Shown here: piece after piece, positions 1-7,749 of the stretch
Layout: every line of letters begins with the position of its first letter
How positions within the stretch are numbered: position 1 is the stretch's first letter
Assembly: GCF_014451325.2 (NCBI RefSeq)
Contig: NZ_JACSCH020000013.1
Coordinates: 124,001 to 188,000 of the forward strand
From: Streptomyces sp. CB02980
GTDB lineage: Bacteria; Actinomycetota; Actinomycetes; Streptomycetales; Streptomycetaceae
Length of the DNA stretch: 64,000 nt
Reading direction: 5' to 3'
The notes under the pieces: model-generated
Databases searched by the model: none
Told to the model about the DNA's origin: nothing
What the model saw: the letters and a program-made list of their open reading frames with translations, nothing else
Translations under genes and position numbers: made by a program

Positions 1-1219
1 TCAGGGTCTGCGCGGCGGCCGCAGGCGAGGACACCATTGAACGCAGCAGGGCGATCACCGACCACCAGGCGATCCGCGCCTCCCGCTTGCCCTGCTCGCC
101 GGCCGCCGTCACGCGGTCGCGGGCGTAGGCGATGGCGTCGTCGAGCAGCGCGCGGTAGGCGGGCGTCAGCTTGTAGGGCTCGTCCTTCGTCCAGCGGTCT
201 GACGGGAAGGCGGTCCGCTCCGCCAGGGAGTCGTCGGCGAGTCCGTCCTCCTTGGTGAGGTACTCCCGGACGTCGGCGCGCTTACGGGCCACGAAATGCT
301 CGGCGAGCTTCGCCCGCCCCGCCGGGGACTCCAGGTCCAGCGTGGCGAGTTCGGGCCGCACCAGGCCGAGCAGGTTGCGGAACGCGGACTCCTTGCCGGA
401 GTGCGGGGTCGCGGTCAGCAGCAGCAGATGCCGGTCGTCCTTGGCGGAGACGCGGCGCAGCAGCTCGTACCGGAGCTGGTTCGCCGCGGACGACGTTCCG
501 CCCTGCGCGGAGTCGTCGGCGGCCACGCACGCGTGCGCCTCGTCGACGATCACCAGGTCGGGGCAGTGCTTGACGAAGTCCTCTCGGTGCCTGGTCGACT
601 TGATGAAGTCGGTCGAGATGATCGTGTACGGGTGCTTGTCGAACAGGGACTGGCCCAGCTCCAGGCCCCGCTCGAGCCGGGACACGGTCGAGGACAGGAC
701 CAGTTCGGCGTCGATGCCGAACTTCTCCCGCAGCTCGGCCTGCCACTGCTCGGCAAGCGCCGGGGCACAGAGCACGGCGAGCCGGGTCGCCTCGCCCTGC
801 GCGAGCAGCTCCTTGGCGATCAGCCCCGCCTCGACCGTCTTGCCGATACCGACGTCGTCCGAGATCAGCAGCCTTACGGTGCGCTGTCGGAGCGCCATGA
901 GGAGCGGAACCAGCTGGTAGGCACGGGGTTCCACGGCGATCGAGGCCAGGGAGCGGAACGGGCCCGCACCCGAACGGAACCCGATGCGCAGCGCCGTCCG
1001 CAGCAGACCGGCGGCCCGCTGGTCCCCCAGATCGGCCGCGCTCGGCGCCGCGAACTCGGCCGCCCGCACCTCCTCGAAGGCGGGGAACACGGCCGCGATG
1101 TCGTCCTCGCTCCCGCCCAGGGGGCGCAGCACCAGCATGTCGGGTGCGCTCTCCGGCAGCACCACCCATTCCCGGCCACGCGCGGCGACCAGGGAGCCGG
1201 CTGTGTACGTGAGGCTCAT
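1..1219 (-). CDS. SNF2-family helicase, DISARM DrmD-like (3' end cut by window edge)
   Basis: Translating from the ATG at 1219 gives an open frame to the left edge, so only the first ~406 residues are visible. The N-terminus has a short beta-rich start followed by a SNF2/HepA-type ATPase: Walker A DVGIGKT near residue 137, DEAH box (IVDEAHA) near residue 227 and motif III LLTATPHSG near residue 267. The leader, including GREWVVLPES and VEPRAYQLVPLLMAL, resembles what I recall of DrmD, the SNF2 helicase of class 1 DISARM phage defence. It begins 40 bp after the stop of the kinase-helicase gene on the same strand, so it is probably last or near last among the visible genes of one operon. The helicase C-terminal lobe, and any methylase or PLD gene of a DISARM locus, would lie left of the window. 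The SNF2 assignment is firm; the DrmD assignment is from memory of the family. Confidence 0.82.
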   Translation of the reverse strand, partial: MSLTYTAGSLVAARGREWVVLPESAPDMLVLRPLGGSEDDIAAVFPAFEEVRAAEFAAPSAADLGDQRAAGLLRTALRIGFRSGAGPFRSLASIAVEPRAYQLVPLLMALRQRTVRLLISDDVGIGKTVEAGLIAKELLAQGEATRLAVLCAPALAEQWQAELREKFGIDAELVLSSTVSRLERGLELGQSLFDKHPYTIISTDFIKSTRHREDFVKHCPDLVIVDEAHACVAADDSAQGGTSSAANQLRYELLRRVSAKDDRHLLLLTATPHSGKESAFRNLLGLVRPELATLDLESPAGRAKLAEHFVARKRADVREYLTKEDGLADDSLAERTAFPSDRWTKDEPYKLTPAYRALLDDAIAYARDRVTAAGEQGKREARIAWWSVIALLRSMVSSPAAAAQTL

Positions 1220-1259
1220 GAGTTGTCTCAGTTCCTAGAAGTCGAGAGTGAGTGGGAGC

Positions 1260-4200
1260 TCAACGCAGGTGGAAGTAGGCGGCGTTGTACGAGGTGATGG
1301 CGTCCCAGTCCGCGTCCGTCGGAAAACGCAGGACGTCCCAGCCGGCGTCCTCCAGGCGATAGCCGGCCTCGATGTCGCGCGTCGAGTCGGCCGTACGGCC
1401 GGGGCCGTCGACGAACACGGCGAGGTTGGCGCCGTCCAGCCGGAAGACGAGGTCCGGCCGGGCCCCCGCCTCAGGCACAAGAACCTCGACCTCGTCCGGC
1501 AGCCGATAGCCCTTGGCCCGGAGCCAGCCGAGCAGGTCGCCGCCTGTCACCAGCGCCCCCAGATCCGCCTCCAGCGGAGTCGGCACGGAGGCCGGCGTCG
1601 GGACCGGGTCCGCGTCGCGGACGACGTCCACCGCCGGGGCCAGCCTGCGGAACTGCTCGCTGCGGGACTCGCCCCGGTCCTCCCGCTCGGTGAGGGCACG
1701 GGCCAGTCGCAGCAGCAGCGGCCGCGCGGCGTGCCTGCTCAACCGGCGGTGGTGCGTCTGGTTCGCGTAGCTCAGGAGACAGACGTAGCAGCCGCGGGCA
1801 CACTCCTCGTCGGCCGACGGTCCCCCAAGGTCCTCGCCGGTCTCCGGATCGAAGTGGCAGATCTCCAGTGCGGTCCTGGCCGCCTGCGCGAGGGCGTCCT
1901 TGTCGTGCTGGATGCGCCGCAGCACACCGGCGCCGCCCTCCGCCGCCTCCATGAAGAGGATGCGCCGACGCGGACCGTCGTCCGGGGGCAGCAGCTCCGC
2001 GGTCAGCTCGGAGTCCTCCAGCTCGAACGCCGCCTCGATGCCCCGTTCCAGCGCGTACAGGAACGACAGGGCGATCGGCTCGGGCTGCGGCTCGTCCAGG
2101 GTCACCACGAGAATGTTGCGGCGGTCCTCCACGTACGGCAGGACACGCTTCTTACGGCGCTTCTCGTTGCCGTCCTCGTCGACCACCGGCATGCCGGTGC
2201 CCTCGATGGCGTCCGCGGCGGCCCGGTCGTTGAGCCAGCGGCCGTCACCCAGGTCGAGCCAGTAGCCGTCCGGCTCGCCCTCCTTGTCACGGACCCGGCC
2301 GAGGTTGGTGATGCGGACGGTCGCCGAGTCGCCGTAGTCCAGGTCGAGGACCGGCGCGCCCTCGGTGTCGGTGACGTGCGAGGTGAGACGCCCCTTGCGG
2401 GCGCCGTGGTCCTGGAAGGCGTACGAGGTCTCCAGGCGGAAACCGGCCCGGCGGCGTTCCTCCTCGTCGGAGGAGATCCGCTCGCGCGGCGTCGTGTACA
2501 CCGTGTGCAGGTGCAGCAGTCCGGTGCGCTTGCCCCGCAGGGACTCGCCGCACATGCCACAGACGTCCGCGCCGACCTTGACGGCGTAGTGGTAGCCGCA
2601 CCCGTCACAACGCCTGGCCTCCGCCGTCGCCAGATCCCCCGAGGCGTCCGGCGGCAGCTGGACACGGGTGACCTGGTAGCGGGCGCCCTCGTGGTAGATG
2701 AGAGCGCCGGGGCCGAACTCACGGATCGCGAGGAAGCGGGGACGCTGCAGATAGTCGCCGTCGGCATTGCGCCGGTTGCCGGAGCGCGGGATGTACGCGG
2801 CCAGCGGGAGCCGCGGGAAGCTGTAGCCGGGCAGGAACCCTTCGGACGCCAGGTACCGGTACGGGTTGAAGTCGCTCATCACCGACTTGCTGTCGGACGA
2901 CCGGTTCAGCAGCAGGTTCGTCTGGGTCTCCGCCTCGCGGCGGCGGGTGCGCGCCCGGCTCTGCTCGCCCTGCGAGAGGGTGTGGTCGACGACCCTCTTG
3001 TTCTGCTCGTACTGGTCGATGACCGCCGCACGGAACAGCTGGCGCCACCGGTCGAAGGCGACGTCGAACCGCTGTGGGGCCCGCTCGATCCGGTCCTCGA
3101 CCCACTCGTCGTACCACCAGGTGGTGGCCGCCAGGTCCGCGGTCAGCGGAGCGAGGACGGCACGGGCGGCGTCGATCGCGCGTCGGCGGGCCCCCTCGTC
3201 CAGGGACTCGTCGCGGATGCGGTCGACGAGCGGCAGCGCCATGTGCGGATCGGGCCGGTCGTCGCCGTCGGGGTCGTAGGCGACGTCGACGATGTCCGGG
3301 ATCGCGGTGCCCAGCTTCATCCCGGTCTCCGCCAGCCAGATGGCCTGGAGATGGGAACGGACCAGGTCCTCGTTGGCGAGGTCCAGACGCGGCGGCGCCA
3401 CCTGCCCCGCCACCATGTCCTGCGAACGGCGGAAGTAGTACTGGTCGTGGCTGTTGCCCGTGGCGCAGTACGTGGCCACCAGCGCGGGCTGACCGGAACG
3501 GCCCGCCCGGCCCGAACGCTGCGCGTAGTTTGCCGGCGTCGGCGGCACGTTGCGCATCAGGACGGCGTTGAGCGAGGAGATGTCCACGCCCAGCTCCATC
3601 GTCGGAGAGCAGTACAGCAACGGCAGTTCGGCGGTGCGGAACTGCCGCTCGCGCTCCAGGCGGTCCTCCGGCGGGACCTGAGCGGTGTGTTCCCGGGCGT
3701 ACAGGCCGGCCAGCTCGGCCGCAGCCGTCCGGTACAGGTCGCGGAAGAACGGGTTGACGCGTGGGCCCTCGCCCTTGTTGTACGTGCGAGCCAGCGGGTC
3801 GACCGCGCCACGCTCGCCGCCGCCGGCACGCCAGACGAGGGCGGCCGCGGCCACCCGGTAGCCGGTCCGCTTCTGCGCCGCCGGGCGGCGGTAGGCGGGC
3901 CCGGAGCGCTCGGGCGCCGCCTCCACCTCACGGACGAGTTCCGCTTCGAGCAGGACCTTCAGCAGGTCCTCGATGACGTTCTGGACGTCGTCGAGGGGAA
4001 GAGCGCGCAGCTCGGGCATGTTCCGCCGGAGGTACTTGCCGAACTTGCCGCGGGCTGACAGGAACAGCGCGGAGCGCTCCATGCCCGGCCGCGAGCCGTA
4101 CGGGTAGGCGGTGCCGACGGTGGGCCGGTCGCTCTCGCTCAGCACCCACGGCCCGGTCAGCCGCTCCTCGCTCGCCCCCTGCAGCACGTCGAAGTCGTCG

Positions 4201-7200
4201 CGGAAGTACTGCACGTCGATGGCGAGGGCCCGCCGCATGTAGTCGAGAAGGGTCCGGGCGATCTCCTCGCGCAGTGCGGGATCGGCCTCGCGCAGCACGG
4301 TGTGCGTGGACTGCCAGCGCTCCGGCTGGTCCGTGACCCAGGCCAGGTCCTCGTAGTCGATCCGCAGCAGCCCCGTCTGCTCGAGGTTCGGCATCGTAAT
4401 GCGCCAGCCGCGCTCCAGATCCCGGTAGAGCCGGTATCCCACGACATCGCGGAAGGCCTTCGCCGCCCGGCGCTCCAGCGACGGCGGCAGGGAAGCGGAC
4501 CCCGTGTACTCGCGAGGCGAAAGACCCATCACGGCCGTCACCGCCTCGGCGAGGTCGTCGTGGTGCAGCCCCTCCTCACCTGCCTGCACCGCGGCCTGGT
4601 ACAGGGCGCCCCGCAACTGGGTCACCTGCGCGAAGTCGTTGAAGTGGCCGGCCTGGAGGGAAGCGTCCTGCCGGTTGTCGACGAAGGTGAGGAGCTTGCG
4701 CGCCTCCTTGCCCAGGCTGTCCTCGGGGACGGCCCGCAGCGACTTCACGATCGACGCGGAGATCAGAGAGGTGGCAGAGGAGCGGCCCTCCTGGTCCAGG
4801 GTGGCCAGCTTTGCGAAGTCACGCCCACGGGTCTGCTCGTAGGAGACCTGGCAGTGCACGCAGAACAGGAACGGCGCCGGGACGAAAGCCGCCACCAGCC
4901 CCTCACCCGACTCGTTTCCGAGTGGGTCCACGATGACGCGCTTCGGCACCCGGGGCCGGTGGGACTTCTTGACGACCGTCACGCCCTGAGCGTCGGATTC
5001 CAGCCACGACTCGGGCAGTCGCCGGTCGTCCACGGCAGTCTGCGAGTCCACCGGCCACTCGTAGTCCTCGCCGGGCACGCCGACGTACAGGTAGCCCTCG
5101 CCGTCCCGACCGCCCGAGGCGGACGTGTCTCGGCGCGGCTCGTACCGGAACGAACCGCTCTCCTCGGTGCGCCAGACGGTCAGGTACTCCTGCCCGCACT
5201 CACGGCAGAACGACAGCGGGAACAGCGGCATGCCGCCGCTGCCGGGCTGCTCCAGCTGGTATGTGCGGGTCAGCGGCCTGCTGAGCGGATCCTGCAGCGT
5301 CGTGTAAACGGTGTCGCCCTTGGAGAGGAACTGGTGCAGGCGGAAGGCGAACAACGGCCGCTCCGTCACCGGGTGCTTCGCCCGCGCGCCCGCCTCCAGC
5401 GTGGTGCGGATCGCCTCGGCCACCCTCTCTTCGGGCTCCCCGGACGCCGACGCTAGTTCGGCGGCCGCGGTCTCGACGGTCTCCGGGGCGCAGCGACGCA
5501 GCCGTCCCGTGCCTTCCTCGCGCTCCAGACCGAACCGCGACTCCAGCCAGCGGGCCAGGGAGTCCTTCGTCAGTGCCTCGTACGACAGGGGCGCCGCCGG
5601 TACCCGCAGCCGTTCGGCCGGCACGGTCGCCGGAGCCTCCTCGGTCGCCCTGATCAGCGTCTCGCCGATCACGCGCTTCGGCACCACCGTCGTACCGAAC
5701 AACCGTCCGGCGACCTTGGCGACCTCACGCCGCTGTTCCTCCCAGGAGCCCTCGGTGGACATGGTCGCGGAGGTACCGATGCACTGCAGGGTGGCGGAGG
5801 CACGGCAGGCCTCGCGGACCCGACGGATCAGGAACGCCACGTCGGCGCCCTGCCGGCCCCGGTAGGTGTGCAGCTCGTCGAAGACGAGGAACTGCAACCC
5901 CTCGGCCATGCGGATCAGGCTCGTCCGGTCGTCCGGCCGGGTCAGCATCAGCTCCAGCATCACGTAGTTCGTCAGCAGGATGTCCGGAGGGTCCTTGCGC
6001 AGAGCCTTCCGCTGCTCGTCGGACTCCTGGCCGGTGTAGCGGGCGAAGGTGACCGGCTCGTGCCCCGCCCCGAAGCCGTGGCGCAGGTACTTCTCCAGCT
6101 CCATGAGCTGGGAGTTGGCCAGCGCGTTCATCGGGTACACGACGATCGCGCGCACCCGGCGTTCAGCCCCAGGGCCCGCTGCCTCACGTTCCTTCAGGAC
6201 ATGGTCCACGATCGGGACGATGTACGACAGGGACTTGCCGGAACCGGTACCCGTGGTCAGCACGTAGGAGTCGCCCGCCTGAGCGGCCTCGATCGCCTGC
6301 CGCTGATGCAGATGGAAAGTGAGCGGCCGGCCGTCAGGGCGCCGCGCGCCCTCCTTCTTGCCCGCCTGGAAGATCTCCGCGCACCGGGGGTGCAGCACGC
6401 CGTCCCGGACGAGGTCCGTGACCTGGCCGCCGTCGGCGAAGAACGGATTCAGTGACAGCCAAGGGTCGGGCCACTGCGACTTCGCCGCCAGATCGTCCTT
6501 GACGAACCCTTCGACGCGCGGGTCCCGGATTACGGTCGAGCTCCTGGTGAAGTCCTCGTACTCGCTGATCAGGTCGGCGTGGATACCGAAGACGTCCATC
6601 GTTTCGGGCACTCGCGGCGCTTTGCGGGGTACGGGTACGGGCGCGGCGGCGGTACGGGCGGGAAGCAGCGCGCGCAGCCGCTTCACCGGATCCATCGCCT
6701 GCCAGTGCGGGGCCAGGAGCGCGGCGGTGTCGTCCGGTGCGAGTGCGAGAGGGACGAGTGCGTCGTGGACCAGGGCGGCATTCTCGGGCCGCAGTTCGAC
6801 GTCCTTCTCGAGGAGGCGTTCCACGAGCCGGACCAGCTCGGCGGGCAGGTCCGGGCGGACCAGGGTCAGCCGCGGCGGCTGCTGGTGCTTGTGCTGTTCA
6901 CAGAGCTCGTACGGGGTCCTGGCGGAGAACGGCGGCCGACCGATCAGCAGCTCGTACAGAATGCAGCCGAGCGCGTAGAGGTCGGCGAGGCCGGAGACCC
7001 GTTCGGCACGGAACTGCTCGGGCGCCATGTATCGGGCCGTGCCCACGCTGACACCGGTGCTGGTCAGTCGCGTCTGATCGGGATCGTCGACGATCGAGCC
7101 CATGCCGAAGTCGAGGATCTTGACGGTTCCGTCGCCTGTCAGCATCACATTGGCCGGCTTCAGGTCGCGGTGGACCACGCCGGCTGTGTGCGCGGCGGCG

Positions 7201-7619
7201 AGACCGGAGGCGATCTGCGCCCCGATGGCGGCCGCCCAGGAGACCGGGAGCTGCGGCTCCTCGTCGATGAGATCGGAGAGGGGATGACCGTCAAGGAGTT
7301 CCATGACCAGGTAGGGAAGTCCGTCACCTTGTGCGGTGAGGTCCACGCCGCCGTCGATCAGCAGGGTGAGGTTCGGATGCCCTTTGGAGAGCATGCGCAT
7401 GATCCGTACTTCCCGACGGAAGCGTTCGACCTCCTTGCGGGCACCTGACGCGTCGATGGTGGAGCCGGTCCGGCCCCGCAGGATGGTCTTGACCGCGACG
7501 TCCCGATGAACGGAGCCCGGCGGAGCCTGGAGATCCTCGGCGCGGTGGACCTCACCCATGTTGCCGCGCCCGACGGAACCCGTGATCCGGAATCGTCCGT
7601 CGATCATCTCCAGGCTCAC
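1260..7619 (-). CDS. Ser/Thr kinase - DEAD/H helicase - DUF1998 - nuclease-like fusion protein
   Basis: A 2119-residue fusion. Residues 1-290 are a Hanks-type kinase with an intact glycine loop (GRGNMG, 17-22), Lys44, HRDLKPAN (150-157), DFG (170-172) and MAPE. From about 440 comes a superfamily 2 helicase: TGTGSGKS near 457, DELHTYRG near 579, GTSATM, and QRSGRAGR near 1365. Zinc-binding pairs (CDGCG, CGMCG) sit near 1670-1690 and a CARGCYVC cluster near 1940, as in DUF1998/MrfA and DrmA/B-type helicases. The last ~90 residues (RPDLVFRL, LAVFVDGPG, GWDVLRFP) look like a Vsr/DUF559-type PD-(D/E)XK nuclease core; that is inference. I chose GTG 7619 because GGGGAG lies 5 nt upstream; a TTG at 7661 would add 14 residues. 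It follows the Hsp70 gene by 130 bp and precedes the SNF2 gene. It probably remodels or degrades nucleic acid under kinase control in phage defence. The kinase substrate is unknown. Confidence 0.88.
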   Translation of the reverse strand: MSLEMIDGRFRITGSVGRGNMGEVHRAEDLQAPPGSVHRDVAVKTILRGRTGSTIDASGARKEVERFRREVRIMRMLSKGHPNLTLLIDGGVDLTAQGDGLPYLVMELLDGHPLSDLIDEEPQLPVSWAAAIGAQIASGLAAAHTAGVVHRDLKPANVMLTGDGTVKILDFGMGSIVDDPDQTRLTSTGVSVGTARYMAPEQFRAERVSGLADLYALGCILYELLIGRPPFSARTPYELCEQHKHQQPPRLTLVRPDLPAELVRLVERLLEKDVELRPENAALVHDALVPLALAPDDTAALLAPHWQAMDPVKRLRALLPARTAAAPVPVPRKAPRVPETMDVFGIHADLISEYEDFTRSSTVIRDPRVEGFVKDDLAAKSQWPDPWLSLNPFFADGGQVTDLVRDGVLHPRCAEIFQAGKKEGARRPDGRPLTFHLHQRQAIEAAQAGDSYVLTTGTGSGKSLSYIVPIVDHVLKEREAAGPGAERRVRAIVVYPMNALANSQLMELEKYLRHGFGAGHEPVTFARYTGQESDEQRKALRKDPPDILLTNYVMLELMLTRPDDRTSLIRMAEGLQFLVFDELHTYRGRQGADVAFLIRRVREACRASATLQCIGTSATMSTEGSWEEQRREVAKVAGRLFGTTVVPKRVIGETLIRATEEAPATVPAERLRVPAAPLSYEALTKDSLARWLESRFGLEREEGTGRLRRCAPETVETAAAELASASGEPEERVAEAIRTTLEAGARAKHPVTERPLFAFRLHQFLSKGDTVYTTLQDPLSRPLTRTYQLEQPGSGGMPLFPLSFCRECGQEYLTVWRTEESGSFRYEPRRDTSASGGRDGEGYLYVGVPGEDYEWPVDSQTAVDDRRLPESWLESDAQGVTVVKKSHRPRVPKRVIVDPLGNESGEGLVAAFVPAPFLFCVHCQVSYEQTRGRDFAKLATLDQEGRSSATSLISASIVKSLRAVPEDSLGKEARKLLTFVDNRQDASLQAGHFNDFAQVTQLRGALYQAAVQAGEEGLHHDDLAEAVTAVMGLSPREYTGSASLPPSLERRAAKAFRDVVGYRLYRDLERGWRITMPNLEQTGLLRIDYEDLAWVTDQPERWQSTHTVLREADPALREEIARTLLDYMRRALAIDVQYFRDDFDVLQGASEERLTGPWVLSESDRPTVGTAYPYGSRPGMERSALFLSARGKFGKYLRRNMPELRALPLDDVQNVIEDLLKVLLEAELVREVEAAPERSGPAYRRPAAQKRTGYRVAAAALVWRAGGGERGAVDPLARTYNKGEGPRVNPFFRDLYRTAAAELAGLYAREHTAQVPPEDRLERERQFRTAELPLLYCSPTMELGVDISSLNAVLMRNVPPTPANYAQRSGRAGRSGQPALVATYCATGNSHDQYYFRRSQDMVAGQVAPPRLDLANEDLVRSHLQAIWLAETGMKLGTAIPDIVDVAYDPDGDDRPDPHMALPLVDRIRDESLDEGARRRAIDAARAVLAPLTADLAATTWWYDEWVEDRIERAPQRFDVAFDRWRQLFRAAVIDQYEQNKRVVDHTLSQGEQSRARTRRREAETQTNLLLNRSSDSKSVMSDFNPYRYLASEGFLPGYSFPRLPLAAYIPRSGNRRNADGDYLQRPRFLAIREFGPGALIYHEGARYQVTRVQLPPDASGDLATAEARRCDGCGYHYAVKVGADVCGMCGESLRGKRTGLLHLHTVYTTPRERISSDEEERRRAGFRLETSYAFQDHGARKGRLTSHVTDTEGAPVLDLDYGDSATVRITNLGRVRDKEGEPDGYWLDLGDGRWLNDRAAADAIEGTGMPVVDEDGNEKRRKKRVLPYVEDRRNILVVTLDEPQPEPIALSFLYALERGIEAAFELEDSELTAELLPPDDGPRRRILFMEAAEGGAGVLRRIQHDKDALAQAARTALEICHFDPETGEDLGGPSADEECARGCYVCLLSYANQTHHRRLSRHAARPLLLRLARALTEREDRGESRSEQFRRLAPAVDVVRDADPVPTPASVPTPLEADLGALVTGGDLLGWLRAKGYRLPDEVEVLVPEAGARPDLVFRLDGANLAVFVDGPGRTADSTRDIEAGYRLEDAGWDVLRFPTDADWDAITSYNAAYFHLR

Positions 7620-7693
7620 TGCCACTCCCCGTTTCACCCGATCGCACGCAAGGCGGGTCAATCCCGCTGGGAGCGTATATCTTCACCCTTCAA

Positions 7694-7727
7694 CGTTGAC
7701 GGCGTCAATCTGTTGACGCCGTCAACG
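7694..7727. promoter_or_regulatory. Paired palindromic boxes between Hsp70 and kinase-helicase genes
   Basis: The 13-bp palindromes TTGACGGCGTCAA (7696-7708) and TTGACGCCGTCAA (7713-7725) stand 17 bp apart centre to centre. Together they form a perfect 15-bp inverted repeat with a 4-nt spacer. They lie in the 130-bp gap between the Hsp70 stop and the kinase-helicase start, within an otherwise tightly packed operon. They may be a dimeric repressor operator for an internal promoter, or a hairpin tuning read-through. There is no T-run, so a simple terminator is less likely. Confidence 0.6.
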
Positions 7728-7749
7728 TGTAAAACATGCGGCGGAACTG

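Noticed and set aside
1248..4058. Long plus-strand open frame (936 codons) opposite the kinase-helicase gene
   Set aside because: High-GC shadow of the minus-strand gene: Arg/Val/Gly-rich with no domain motifs, no ribosome binding site, and the opposite frame has many conserved motifs.
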